Shown here: positions 1 through 8,032 of the stretch, in pieces
Position numbering within the stretch: position 1 is the first letter of the stretch
Layout: each line of letters begins with the position of its first letter
NCBI RefSeq assembly: GCF_002813325.1
Contig: NZ_PHUG01000001.1
Coordinates: forward strand, 930,001 to 994,000
DNA from: Janthinobacterium sp. 64
GTDB lineage: Bacteria > Pseudomonadota > Gammaproteobacteria > Burkholderiales > Burkholderiaceae_D
Reading direction: 5' to 3'
DNA: 64,000 nucleotides
Position numbers and translations under genes: made by a program
Notes under the pieces: generated by a model
The model's database searches: none
Told to the model about the DNA's origin: nothing
What the model saw: the letters and a program-made list of their open reading frames with translations, nothing else

Positions 1-99
1 ATCCTCGAGCTGCAGCGCGCCACGAAGTTCATCCCGACCAAGGCCGAGAACTACAAGGATATCGAAGCGGCCGCGCGCGATGCGAAGCTGTTGAAGTAA
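1..99 (+). CDS. C-terminal end of a phosphonate/phosphate-type ABC substrate-binding protein (partial, 5' cut by window)
   Basis: The window opens inside a reading frame whose last 32 codons are visible and which ends in TAA. The visible tail contains NYKDIEAAARDAKLLK, an amphipathic ending like those of PhnD-type periplasmic binding proteins. The identity rests mainly on position: the next three genes are a PhnC-type ATPase and two PhnE-type permeases on the same strand, and phnD normally sits first in that order. It would deliver phosphonate, phosphite or phosphate to the membrane permeases. No domain can be checked from 32 residues, so the name is an inference from context. Confidence 0.55.
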   Translation: MLELQRATKFIPTKAENYKDIEAAARDAKLLK

Positions 100-122
100 T
101 TTTCGACAAGCAGCAGAAATCA

Positions 123-149
123 GGGGTCAGACCCGGCGGGTCTGACCCC
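123..149. repeat. Intergenic palindrome, GGGGTC-N-GACCC family, copy 1
   Basis: Two perfect 12-base arms (ggggtcagaccc and its reverse complement) flank a 3-base loop between the binding-protein gene and phnC. Related palindromes lie at 53333-53360 and 54912-54938. A hairpin here could act as an mRNA stabiliser or attenuator between an abundantly needed binding protein and the less abundant ATPase and permeases, as REP hairpins do elsewhere; that role is an inference. Confidence 0.75.
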
Positions 150-175
150 AGCCCTCATTTGCACCGACACATAGC

Positions 176-988
176 ATGACACTCCAACTTCACAAGGTCT
201 GCGTCCACCACGCGGGCGCCGCCGGCAATGCGCTGGCCCTGCGCGAGCTGGACCTGGACGTGGCCCAGGGTGAACAGATCGCCCTGATCGGCCCTTCCGG
301 CGCCGGCAAGACCAGCTTGCTGCACACCTTGGCGTGCGCGCTGCGCCCGGAATCGGGCAGCTTGCGCATCCTGGGCAGCTCTCCGTGGCAGATCGGCAGC
401 GCCGCGCGCCACGCCTTGCGCGCGCGATTGTTCCTGGCGCCGCAAACGCCGCCGCTGCCGCCGCGCCAGCGCGTCGTCAACGCCGTGCTGGCGGGCCGCT
501 TGCCGCAATGGAGCTTGTGGACGGCGCTGCGCTCGCTGGTCGCGCCCGTCGATCCGCGCGCCGCGTGGGAAGCTTTAGGCAAGTTCAACCTGCAAGACAA
601 ACTGTATGCGCGGGTCGACCGCCTGTCCGGCGGCGAACGCCAGCGCTGCGGCATGGCCCGCGCGCTGGTGTCGAATGCGCAAGTGTTCCTCGTCGACGAA
701 CCACTGTCCGCGCTCGACCCCACACTGGCTTTGCAGACGATCCATGTGCTGCAAGCCGAAGCGACGGCGCGCAACGCCACGCTGATCTGCAGCCTGCACC
801 AGGTCGAGATCGCGCGCGCCTGCTTTACGCGCATCGTCGCCCTGCGCGACGGGCAAATCGTCTTCGACTTGCCTGGCTCCGAGGTCAGCGACGCCATGAT
901 CGCCGAGCTGTACCGCAACAAGGCCGATCCCGCGCCGCAGTTCGAGGCTGTGGCAACGAATCTGGATGCCGCGAGGCCCCTTTGCTGA
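176..988 (+). CDS. phnC: Phosphonate/phosphate-type ABC transporter ATP-binding protein
   Basis: This 270-residue protein is the ATPase that powers uptake of phosphonate, phosphite or a similar oxyanion. The Walker A motif GPSGAGKTS is at residues 39-47, the signature LSGGE at 150-154 and the Walker B VFLVDEP at 170-176, followed by the D-loop SALDP and an H-loop SLHQ. Length and order match PhnC. It follows the binding protein and overlaps the first permease by a few bases, so the set is one operon. Which phosphorus compound is carried cannot be told from the sequence; no C-P lyase or phosphonatase gene lies in view. Confidence 0.85.
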   Translation: MTLQLHKVCVHHAGAAGNALALRELDLDVAQGEQIALIGPSGAGKTSLLHTLACALRPESGSLRILGSSPWQIGSAARHALRARLFLAPQTPPLPPRQRVVNAVLAGRLPQWSLWTALRSLVAPVDPRAAWEALGKFNLQDKLYARVDRLSGGERQRCGMARALVSNAQVFLVDEPLSALDPTLALQTIHVLQAEATARNATLICSLHQVEIARACFTRIVALRDGQIVFDLPGSEVSDAMIAELYRNKADPAPQFEAVATNLDAARPLC

Positions 989-1812
989 AGAACACCGCCC
1001 TGCCCCGCGACCCCGCCTGGCGCGGCCGCCTGACCGGCGCCGCCATCGTGCTGCTGGTGCTGTGGCCGATGCTGGTGCAGGCCGAATTCAAACCGTGGAT
1101 TTTATGGGATGCGCAAAGCCTGGCGGCCACCTGGCAGTTTATTGCCAGTTTCGTGCCGCCCGGCCACTCGCTGGAATTTTTGCAACTGGTGGCTGTGTCC
1201 GCCTGGGAAACCATCGCCATGGCCACGGCCGGCATGGCGCTGGCCATGCTGGGGGCCATACCGCTGACTTTATTGGTGACGGAGCGCTTGTCGATTTCGC
1301 GCATCGGTTCTGGCCAGGTATCGCCGCTGGCCGCCAGCGTGCGCCACGCCGTGCGCGCCGTGCTGGTGCTGCTGCGCAGCGTGCCGGAACTGGTCTGGGC
1401 ATTATTACTAGTGCGCATCGTCGGACTGGGGCCGACGGCCGGCGTGATCGCCATTGCCCTCACGTATTGCGGCATGCTGGGCAAGGTGTATGCGGAAATC
1501 CTCGAATCGTCGGATGCGTCCGCCTGCAACGCGCTATTGCACAACGGCAGCGGCAGATTAAAGGCCTTGCTGTACGGCGCCTTGCCCGAATCGGCCGCCG
1601 AACTGGTGTCATACACGATCTACCGCTGGGAATGCGCGATCCGTGGCTCCGTCGTCATGGGTTTTGTCGGTGCGGGCGGCCTGGGCCAGCGCATGGATGA
1701 ATCGATGAAGATGATGGCGGGCAATGAGCTGGCCACCATGCTGATGGTGTTCGTGCTACTGGTGGCGGGCGCCGATGCGGTCTCGGCCATGCTGCGCCGG
1801 AGGCTGGCATGA
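982..1812 (+). CDS. phnE: Phosphonate-type ABC transporter permease, first PhnE-like subunit
   Basis: This 276-residue inner-membrane permease has about six hydrophobic segments and the conserved PhnE-type stretch RSVPELVWALLLVRIVGLGP in mid-protein, plus VGAGGLGQ near the end, the cytoplasmic loop that contacts the ATPase. I place the start at TTG 982, because a GAGG element lies seven bases upstream and the start overlaps the phnC stop; the frame stays open further upstream but only across phnC. It forms a heterodimer with the next gene. The start codon is the least certain part. Confidence 0.8.
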   Translation: MLKNTALPRDPAWRGRLTGAAIVLLVLWPMLVQAEFKPWILWDAQSLAATWQFIASFVPPGHSLEFLQLVAVSAWETIAMATAGMALAMLGAIPLTLLVTERLSISRIGSGQVSPLAASVRHAVRAVLVLLRSVPELVWALLLVRIVGLGPTAGVIAIALTYCGMLGKVYAEILESSDASACNALLHNGSGRLKALLYGALPESAAELVSYTIYRWECAIRGSVVMGFVGAGGLGQRMDESMKMMAGNELATMLMVFVLLVAGADAVSAMLRRRLA

Positions 1813-2600
1813 AAAACGATATGCCCATCGCGGCCCCCGTGCGCTGGTCCACCTGGGCCTTGCTGGCCGGCTTGCTGCTGCTGGTCGTCGCCAGCTTCGC
1901 CACCCTGCCCCTGAAATGGGGAGAATTTTTCAGCGCCGATGCCGTGCGTACGAGCGCCGACTTCCTGCACGGCTTCGCGCCGCCCGAACTGGCGCCCGCG
2001 TTTCTCACCAAGGTCGGCGTGGCCACCTTTGAAACCCTGGCCATGTCGGCCATCGGCACGGTGATCGCCGCTCTCCTGGGTGCGCTGCTGGCCCTGCCCG
2101 CCAGCGGCCGTTTCGGCCACCTGGCGCGCAACGCCACGCGCGCGCTGCTCAACGTGCTGCGCTCGATCCCCGAACTGGTGTGGGCCTCGATCTTGCTGAT
2201 CGCCGCCGGCCTGGGCCCGTTCGCGGGCACCCTGGCGCTGGCGCTGCACACGGTGGGCGTGCTGGGCCGATTGTTTGCCGATGCGTTTGAAAATTGCCCG
2301 CCCCTGCCCGCCGCCACCTTGCGCATCAATGGCGCGCGCCCGGCCGTGACCTTCCTCTACGCCACCTTGCCGCAATGCGGGCCGCAGATGATGTCGTATA
2401 CGCTGTACCGCTGGGAAAACAATATCCGCGCCGCCGCCATCCTCGGCGTCGTCGGTGCGGGCGGCCTGGGGCAGATGCTGAAATACCATCTGTCGCTGTT
2501 CCAGATGCAGAACGCCGCCACCGTCATCGTCGCCATGCTGCTGATGGTGGCCGCCGTCGATGGCCTCAGCTATGTGCTGCGCCGCGCCATGACCCGCTGA
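1809..2600 (+). CDS. phnE: Phosphonate-type ABC transporter permease, second PhnE-like subunit
   Basis: This 263-residue permease is a homologue of the preceding one, with RSIPELVWASILL and VGAGGLGQ at matching places and a first membrane helix at about residues 15-32. Its ATG overlaps the upstream stop in an ATGA arrangement, the usual sign of translational coupling of two partner subunits. With the ATPase and binding protein it makes a complete importer. The operon appears to end here; no strong terminator hairpin follows. Confidence 0.82.
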   Translation: MKNDMPIAAPVRWSTWALLAGLLLLVVASFATLPLKWGEFFSADAVRTSADFLHGFAPPELAPAFLTKVGVATFETLAMSAIGTVIAALLGALLALPASGRFGHLARNATRALLNVLRSIPELVWASILLIAAGLGPFAGTLALALHTVGVLGRLFADAFENCPPLPAATLRINGARPAVTFLYATLPQCGPQMMSYTLYRWENNIRAAAILGVVGAGGLGQMLKYHLSLFQMQNAATVIVAMLLMVAAVDGLSYVLRRAMTR

Positions 2601-2737
2601 TTTTTTCACTTTTGCACCGGTACAGATGGCCGGCCCTGGCCTGGATCACGCAACGATCGCCGCCGTGACACTGCCGTTGCAGAGCAGGTTGATGTAGCTT
2701 AGTATGACGTTTCCGATGCTAAAAACTAAAGCTTGCC

Positions 2738-3166
2738 ATGCCCAAGATCGAAGTATCACTGCCACAGAATGGCACCCTGCTGCTGTCCCTGTATCGCCAC
2801 GACGCTAGCCCCGCGCTTGACGTGGCCTTGCCCATGGCCGAGCTGTACAGCGAGGGTGCCGATGGCGCCGCCCGGCAACTGGGCAAGAAAATCCTGCAAA
2901 CCCTGGCCATCTGGCATGGCGCGGCGTTTGCGGCGCCGCCCTTCCCCGCCGCGCCGCCAGACGATCAGCGCCCGCCCGGCAACTTCGAAGCGGCCCTGAT
3001 CCTGTTCGACCTGTCGCTGCAACAGCAGACGGCACAGCATGTGGCCGCCATCGAAGCCCTGTTGCGACAGGCGCAGGCCGACGGGCTGATGGCGCAGCAG
3101 GAAGACTTTCTTCTTGAAACCTGGCCCGCATTGCGCGCACGCCTCGACGCCTTTCCTGATGCCTGA
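2738..3166 (+). CDS. Hypothetical protein
   Basis: A 142-residue protein that I do not recognise. It has no signal peptide or membrane segment, is rich in Ala, Gln and Leu, and carries a proline-rich stretch at about residues 65-83 (PPFPAAPPDDQRPP) between two predicted helical parts. The start ATG at 2738 is preceded by a poor ribosome site (ctaaagctt). It lies between the transporter operon and an acetyltransferase on the same strand. Codon use matches its neighbours, which supports it as a real gene. Confidence 0.6.
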   Translation: MPKIEVSLPQNGTLLLSLYRHDASPALDVALPMAELYSEGADGAARQLGKKILQTLAIWHGAAFAAPPFPAAPPDDQRPPGNFEAALILFDLSLQQQTAQHVAAIEALLRQAQADGLMAQQEDFLLETWPALRARLDAFPDA

Positions 3167-3237
3167 CGTAGCTGACGGGATCCATCAAAAAAACAGCGTC
3201 ACCGACCGCCGCGCCGCACAGTAAGGAGTTGCCTGGT

Positions 3238-3732
3238 TTGAACAACATCGTGATCCGCCCCACCACCGGCGCCGGCTGGCCCGCCCTGAAAGCCACGCGC
3301 CTGGCCGCCCTGCTTGACGCCCCGACGGCCTTTGGTGCCAGCCACGCCAGCGCCGCCGCTTTTTCCGATGCCGACTGGCAGCAGCGCGCCGTCAGCACGC
3401 CGCAGCGCACGTTTTTCCTCGCCTTCGATGACGAGCAAGCCATCGGCCTGTCCGCGCAAGTGGTGGCCGGCAATGGCGAGTGCCACCTGATCGCCATGTG
3501 GGTACGGTCCGACTATCGGGGCATGGCCGTGGCGCAAGGCCTGGTCGACGCCGTGAAACAATGCGCCGTGAACAATGGCCATCGTCGGCTGGTGCTCGAC
3601 GTGGCGCCGGAAAATGCGCGCGCGGCCGCGTTTTATCAGAAACAGGGCTTTGTCTTTTTGCCGGAATGGGAAGCGCTGGAAAGCCATCCGCATATCCAGG
3701 TGCAGAAGATGGAGTGGCGAGAACCTGTCTAG
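3238..3732 (+). CDS. GNAT-family N-acetyltransferase
   Basis: This 164-residue protein has the GNAT fold signature: a central beta strand ending in HLIAMWVRSDYRGMAVAQGL, where RSDYRGMAVA is the acetyl-CoA pyrophosphate-binding motif A, and a C-terminal NARAAAFYQKQGF motif. It should transfer an acetyl group from acetyl-CoA to an unknown small molecule or protein amine. I choose TTG 3238 because GTAAGGAG (3221-3228) sits nine bases upstream; a TTG at 3229 directly abuts that site and is unlikely. Its final 77 coding bases (3643-3719) recur at 6025-6101 with one mismatch, beyond a run of unrelated genes. Confidence 0.85.
   Translation: MNNIVIRPTTGAGWPALKATRLAALLDAPTAFGASHASAAAFSDADWQQRAVSTPQRTFFLAFDDEQAIGLSAQVVAGNGECHLIAMWVRSDYRGMAVAQGLVDAVKQCAVNNGHRRLVLDVAPENARAAAFYQKQGFVFLPEWEALESHPHIQVQKMEWREPV
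3643..3719 (+). repeat. 77-bp direct repeat, copy 1 (3' end of the acetyltransferase gene)
   Basis: These 77 bases match 6025-6101 at a fixed offset of 2382, with a single difference (3688 c, 6070 g). Copy 1 is inside the intact acetyltransferase gene; copy 2 is an orphan fragment. Duplication of a gene's 3' end at both sides of an insert is how integrases leave att sites, but it also arises by tandem duplication followed by deletion. Confidence 0.9.
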
Positions 3733-3759
3733 ACATTAACAATGGAAAGAAGAAACGCG

Positions 3760-4347
3760 ATGCGACGATCTATTTCGACACTTCTGCTATTCATAACCGC
3801 CCTTGCCGGCAAGGCGAATGCTGGCAATATTCCAGAACTCGTTCTTGAATATGCGCATGCGTTTGCGCAAACACAGGCGGCGGACAAGCAAGCATCCACG
3901 CCGCCAACCGAATATGCGCAGTGGTTCTTTCAAGGATTGACTCATCCATACGGTGGAATTTTCACGCAATCAGACGTCATGCGTGATGCCTACACGAATG
4001 GTCAACGCTATTGGCGCGATCATCCATCCGAACACGCCAATATCATGGCAGCCTATGGCTACCGTGCCATTGAGCGTGATGGCGTCTGGTCGACAGGCTT
4101 TGAAAAGAGCATGTTCCAGCCAGCCCAGGTTGACCCTGGCGTTGACGCCGGCCCATGGTGGCTAAATTCCTTCGGCGGTGTTGCATGGCGGGACGTTGGC
4201 CTGGTGGCGCCCAATTCAGCCTATGAGCAGCCGCTTGTGCATATTGTCGCTTATCTCAGTCCCAAAGGTCATTATGGCCATCTGGGCGCCTATGAGCATG
4301 AGGCATTGGTCATTTCGGGCACCGCCATTAAAGCCGCAGATCATTGA
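3760..4347 (+). CDS. Hypothetical exported protein
   Basis: A 195-residue protein with a clear signal peptide (MRRSISTLLLFITALAGKANA) and no family I recognise. Visible features are several aromatic-rich stretches (YAQWFFQGLTHPYGG, QRYWRDHPSEH, GPWWLNSFGGVAWRD) and a His- and Gly-rich C-terminus (KGHYGHLGAYEHE). I start at ATG 3760 because it gives a normal signal peptide and follows AGAAG; the upstream ATG 3742 has no ribosome site. The gene is visibly less GC-rich than its neighbours and lies at the left of a segment bracketed by the 77-bp repeats, so it may be acquired. Confidence 0.65.
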   Translation: MRRSISTLLLFITALAGKANAGNIPELVLEYAHAFAQTQAADKQASTPPTEYAQWFFQGLTHPYGGIFTQSDVMRDAYTNGQRYWRDHPSEHANIMAAYGYRAIERDGVWSTGFEKSMFQPAQVDPGVDAGPWWLNSFGGVAWRDVGLVAPNSAYEQPLVHIVAYLSPKGHYGHLGAYEHEALVISGTAIKAADH

Positions 4348-4410
4348 TGGCGAATCCGGAAAACAGCAATTTCAAGCACTCCATTCATCCCGATTGACAT
4401 CCTGTCTCAA

Positions 4411-4436
4411 AAACCACCTGGCGCCTGGTTTTTTTT
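4411..4436 (+). terminator. Candidate rho-independent terminator
   Basis: An AAACCA arm and a TGGTTT arm enclose a GC-rich centre (cctggcgcc) and run straight into eight T residues. It sits 64 bases after the stop of the preceding exported-protein gene. Confidence 0.5.
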
Positions 4437-4487
4437 CTACACTCCGCCAAGGTGCGATTACTTGGGATTCAAATGAACAGGATGAAT

Positions 4488-5222
4488 ATGCGTGCAATCG
4501 CTGGTCTTCTGCTGTGTTTATGCGGCGCTGCGGTCCAGGCCCAGGCGGACACGGCGCCAGCCGTGGAGCCAGCCGGCCAGGAGGCGGAGGCCTCCGTCAA
4601 TGTCAAAGGCATCCGCGACCCGGACTGGAAGCCCTACAGTGCCATGCTCAAGGGTGTCAAACGGTTTGAGGAACAACATGCGCTGGCGCCCGGCGCGCAG
4701 TTGCGCTTCATTCTGGAGCCGCGCCGTGCCGACGTCGACATGCACGCCATCGCGCTGAGGCTGGAGAGTGACGAGGCCGGCATGGCGATACCGCTGGGCG
4801 AGCGCAATATCTTTACCTTGCCCGTCGAGCCAGGTCCGCTGTATGAAAAGGCCGAGCTGACCGTGAACCGCAAGGCGGGCTCGGTCAGGTGGATTCCCTA
4901 CATCCGCAGTGCGGCGAGCAGCGACACCATCCGCCGCCTGGGCGACCTGCGGCTGGCCTGCGAAGTGCATTGGGCCATCGACAAGGACACCTTGCCTTTC
5001 GCCATGCGCACGGCGATGGGCGCATTGGGCGGCCCCTGCAATTTCGTGTCGCAAAAAGGCACCTACAGCTTTACAGAACCGCGGCGCATCACGGCTGCGA
5101 CGATCAGCCACAACGGCAAAAGCGCGCCCGTGCCCTTCAGCGGCGCGTCGTTCACGCCGCCGTTGCGGGAGCAGGACTGGAGCGACGACAGCGTGCTGGA
5201 ACTGTCGTTCGAAAACGACTAG
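4488..5222 (+). CDS. Hypothetical exported protein
   Basis: A 244-residue protein with a signal peptide (MRAIAGLLLCLCGAAVQAQA) and no recognised domain. The mature part starts Glu/Ala-rich, then holds the probable globular region from about residue 45 (GIRDPDWKPYSAML) onward, with two Cys at about 176 and 199 that could pair in the periplasm. I choose ATG 4488 because it gives the cleanest signal peptide and AGG lies six bases upstream; in-frame ATGs at 4473 and 4482 are possible. It lies inside the repeat-bracketed segment. Confidence 0.65.
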   Translation: MRAIAGLLLCLCGAAVQAQADTAPAVEPAGQEAEASVNVKGIRDPDWKPYSAMLKGVKRFEEQHALAPGAQLRFILEPRRADVDMHAIALRLESDEAGMAIPLGERNIFTLPVEPGPLYEKAELTVNRKAGSVRWIPYIRSAASSDTIRRLGDLRLACEVHWAIDKDTLPFAMRTAMGALGGPCNFVSQKGTYSFTEPRRITAATISHNGKSAPVPFSGASFTPPLREQDWSDDSVLELSFEND

Positions 5223-5264
5223 CTTGCTCGGCACATACCGATTTACTTCTCACGCGCAACCTGG

Positions 5265-5460
5265 ATGTCGGGACCGCAAATAGCCCAATACGGCAGTGCC
5301 ACCTTCGCCGTACGCGACGCCCCGCCTGCCGGAGGGACCTACCCGGTGGTGATCTACGCGCCCAGCTTCGCTGCCCCGCACACGAAAACCTGGACTTGTG
5401 CGAATACCTGGCCAGCCCAGCCGCAGCCTGGGCGCCCGCTATGTCACTGCAACTTGCTGT
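5265..5460 (+). pseudogene. Frameshifted relic of an alpha/beta-hydrolase
   Basis: The frame beginning at 5265 reads GSATFAVRDAPPAGG then TYPVVIYAPSF, the first strand and loop of a dienelactone-hydrolase-like alpha/beta-hydrolase. Immediately after, the family's continuation (ENLDLCEYLASP) appears in a different frame, so a frameshift lies near 5380. The catalytic GxSxG and His parts are absent and the stretch ends within about 200 bases. I therefore call it a broken fragment rather than a gene. It fills most of the otherwise empty interval 5223-5549. Confidence 0.6.
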
Positions 5461-5567
5461 GCATAAGGCGCGCCCAGGCTCAGGTCTTGTACAAATGGCA
5501 GAACTGCCCCTGTTGCCAATAGGAAATGTGGCTTATCATGCAGGTTTTCATGCAAAGAAATAAAGTC

Positions 5568-6023
5568 ATGCGTTTGATACCAAAGCACTTGATCGCCATC
5601 GCTTCACTGCTCACCTTGCCATTACACGGCGTGGCCGCCAAGGAGCCACTGCCATTTGAAGAGTTCCGGGCCGGGCTTATCGACACGGTCATGAACAGTT
5701 GCATGCGCTCCCAAACGGAACCGGCCATCAAGATATACATGGACAAAGCCAATACCCAGGGCGCCAATTTCAGCGATCATGCGCAAACGCTCGCGCACCT
5801 GGAAAAGATGCCGGAATGGACCCAGAGCATCGTGCCCAAGATGAAAAACCTCTGCGCCTGCGCTTTGGGGCCGAGCATCGAGGAAATGCGCGCGACCACG
5901 TCGCTGGACGAACTCGAAGCCGTGGTGCGTGCCACCAAGGCCGCAGGCAACAAGCGCGGCGCCGATAGCGCGTACATGAGCAACTGCCTGCAGGCACGGA
6001 AGACCTTGCGGGACGCGGGCTAA
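5568..6023 (+). CDS. Hypothetical exported protein
   Basis: A 151-residue protein with a signal peptide (MRLIPKHLIAIASLLTLPLHG, cleavage near AA) and a small mature domain with four or more Cys (NSCMRSQ, KNLCACALG, SNCLQ) that could form disulfides. The pattern resembles small periplasmic proteins seen next to secreted enzymes, but I cannot name a family. ATG 5550, with AGG five bases upstream, is an equally possible start and would lengthen the signal peptide by six residues. It ends two bases before the second copy of the acetyltransferase-tail repeat. Confidence 0.65.
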   Translation: MRLIPKHLIAIASLLTLPLHGVAAKEPLPFEEFRAGLIDTVMNSCMRSQTEPAIKIYMDKANTQGANFSDHAQTLAHLEKMPEWTQSIVPKMKNLCACALGPSIEEMRATTSLDELEAVVRATKAAGNKRGADSAYMSNCLQARKTLRDAG

Positions 6024-6024
6024 G

Positions 6025-6101
6025 CAGGGCTTTGTCTTTTTGCCGGAATGGGAAGCGCTGGAAAGCCATGCGCATATCCAGGTGCAGAAGATGGAGTGGC
6101 G
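6025..6101 (+). repeat. 77-bp direct repeat, copy 2 (orphan acetyltransferase tail)
   Basis: This is a one-mismatch copy of 3643-3719 with no upstream part of the acetyltransferase gene. It lies between the last gene of the island and the end of regA on the opposite strand. No integrase gene is present between the copies. Confidence 0.9.
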
Positions 6102-6156
6102 GCTGCTTTATTGGCGGGGGCGTTATTCAGTGTCAGCACAAAAAGTTAAAGCGTTA

Positions 6157-6693
6157 TCACTTCACCCGCTGCTTCTCCAGCTTCCTCGCCAGGGTGCGCC
6201 GGTGCATGCCCAGCCTTCTCGCCGTTTCCGAGATATTGAAATCCGTTTCGGCCAGCATTTCGTGGATGCGTTCCCATTCCAGGGTCTTGATGTTGGTGGC
6301 GCGGTTCGTCAGTTCGATGTCGGCGTTGCCGGCCACGTGGCCGAAGGCCGCTTCGATGTCGTCCGTGTTGGACGGTTTCGCCAGGTACTGGCAGGCGCCC
6401 AGCTTGATCGCTTCGACGGCCGTGCCGATGCTGGCGTAGCCGGTCAGCACGACGATCAGCATCTCCGGGTCGTGCTGGTGCAGCATCTGCACGCAGGCCA
6501 GGCCCGAGGTATTGCCATTGAGTTTCAAATCGACGACGGCGTAGTCGGGGCAATGCTGTTCCAGCAAGGCGCTCGCTTCGTCGAAATTGGTGGCCAGGAT
6601 GACCTGGTAGCCGCGCCGCTCGAACGAGCGGCCCAGGGTGCGGGCAAACGCGGCGTCGTCTTCGATGATCAGTAACAGACGGTCATCCTGCAT
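6157..6693 (-). CDS. regA: Redox response regulator, RegA/PrrA/ActR family
   Basis: This 178-residue protein has a receiver domain (acidic EDD at 11-13, phospho-acceptor Asp55 in VVDLKLNG, Thr in LTGYAS, Lys in YLAKPS) and a C-terminal Fis-type helix-turn-helix, NISETARRLGMHRRTLARKL, which is the highly conserved RegA DNA-binding helix set. RegA activates or represses genes for respiration, electron transport and carbon fixation according to redox state. Its ATG overlaps the end of regB by 11 bases. It is the last gene of the cyo-SURF1-regB run, so oxidase and regulator may be made together. Confidence 0.93.
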   Translation of the reverse strand: MQDDRLLLIIEDDAAFARTLGRSFERRGYQVILATNFDEASALLEQHCPDYAVVDLKLNGNTSGLACVQMLHQHDPEMLIVVLTGYASIGTAVEAIKLGACQYLAKPSNTDDIEAAFGHVAGNADIELTNRATNIKTLEWERIHEMLAETDFNISETARRLGMHRRTLARKLEKQRVK

Positions 6694-8032
6694 GGTGGTC
6701 GCTTTCTCTTTCCAGTTTGATGGCCGCCAGCGGCAAGGCCAGGTGCACCACCGCCCCGCCCTGCACCCGGTTGCGCGCCGTCACCGTACCGCCCAGGGTA
6801 CGCGCAACATTCACCACCAGGAACAGGCCGAGGCCGCCACCGGGCTTACCCTTGCTGCTTTGATACGGTTTGCCCAGGTGCGTCAGCATCGACGGCTCGA
6901 AACCGGGCCCGGCATCCGTAATGACCAGGTGCAAGGCATCCGCTTCGCGCGTCGCTTCGAAGCGCAGCCAGTCGGGCGATGCTTCCAGCGCATTGTCGAG
7001 CACATTGCAAATGGTTTGTTTCAGGGTCGAATCGAAGACGACGGGCACGTCGTGCTCGATGCGGTTATCGTACTCGAAACTCTGGATCGGGCGGCTGCTG
7101 CGCCACTCATCGACCAGGTCGTTGAGGAAGGTATTGATCGTTGTTTTGACGGAAGATTCCCCGCGCGCCTCGCCCGCCGACAACAAAATGCCGCTGACGA
7201 TGCTCTTGCAGCGCCGCAACTGCGCCTGCATTTCCGTGATTTCTTCCAGCAGTTCGCTGTTCTTGCTCAGTTCCGGCATGCGGCGCCAGTCGCCGAGGAT
7301 GACGGACAGCGTTGCCAGCGGCGTGCCCAGCTCGTGCGCGGCGCCCGAGGCCAGTAAACCCATGCGGATGATGTGCTCTTCTTCCGCCGCGCGCTGGCGC
7401 AAGTCCGCCACCTTGGCGTCGCCGGCGCGCTGGTTGCGGTTGATGCGCGTGATAAACACCACCAGCAAGGCGGCGTTCAGGATGAAACAGATCAGCAAGC
7501 CTTGCACGTACAGGCTGGCAAAGCCCCGCTCGGGGTCGATCGGCAGGATCAAGGGGCCGGGCAGCAAGGCCAGGCCGGCCAGGCACAGGCTGGTGATGGC
7601 CACCATGATCCAGGTCGACCACACTTCCAGCAGCACGGCGCTGAGGATGACTTGCAACAAGTACAGGAAGGCAAACGGGTTGCTGATGCCGCCGCTCAGG
7701 TAGAGCTGGGCCGTCAGCACGGTGACGTCGACCAGCAGGGCGAGGAACAGGGCCGTGTTGGAGACGGGCTGGCGTTCGTGCCAGCGCAGCAGGCTGGCAA
7801 GATTAAAAGCGATGAGGCAGGACAGCACTTCGAGCATGTAGGGCACGGGCAAGGCGATGCCCAGTCCCACGCCCACGCCGAAGATCGTGCTGATCTGGCC
7901 GATCACGGCCAGCCAGCGCAGCTGGATCAGCAACTTCATGTTCTGGTGGCCGGCCGGATGTTCCATCTCGGCCGCCACCGCACCGCGCTCTAAGACTTCG
8001 CGGTTGGGCAGGATCTCAATCCTGCCCGGCAT
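6683..8032 (-). CDS. regB: Redox sensor histidine kinase, RegB/PrrB/ActS family
   Basis: This 449-residue membrane kinase has about six transmembrane helices in residues 35-195, with the quinone-binding loop GGISNPF at 114-120, then the H-box AAHELGTPLA with His233 and an HATPase domain (DNALEASP, DAGPGF, GGGLGLFL). Cys275 in LRRCKSI matches the redox-active cysteine of RegB. It should sense the quinone pool and phosphorylate RegA. I start at ATG 8032, which follows AGAGAG and overlaps the SURF1 gene by 17 bases; an earlier in-frame start at 8068 is less likely. Confidence 0.92.
   Translation of the reverse strand: MPGRIEILPNREVLERGAVAAEMEHPAGHQNMKLLIQLRWLAVIGQISTIFGVGVGLGIALPVPYMLEVLSCLIAFNLASLLRWHERQPVSNTALFLALLVDVTVLTAQLYLSGGISNPFAFLYLLQVILSAVLLEVWSTWIMVAITSLCLAGLALLPGPLILPIDPERGFASLYVQGLLICFILNAALLVVFITRINRNQRAGDAKVADLRQRAAEEEHIIRMGLLASGAAHELGTPLATLSVILGDWRRMPELSKNSELLEEITEMQAQLRRCKSIVSGILLSAGEARGESSVKTTINTFLNDLVDEWRSSRPIQSFEYDNRIEHDVPVVFDSTLKQTICNVLDNALEASPDWLRFEATREADALHLVITDAGPGFEPSMLTHLGKPYQSSKGKPGGGLGLFLVVNVARTLGGTVTARNRVQGGAVVHLALPLAAIKLERESDHHAG

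Noticed and set aside
334..981. N-terminal extension of the first permease across phnC
   Set aside because: The frame is open but its residues are Arg/Ala-rich and unlike a membrane protein; homology starts only after about 982.
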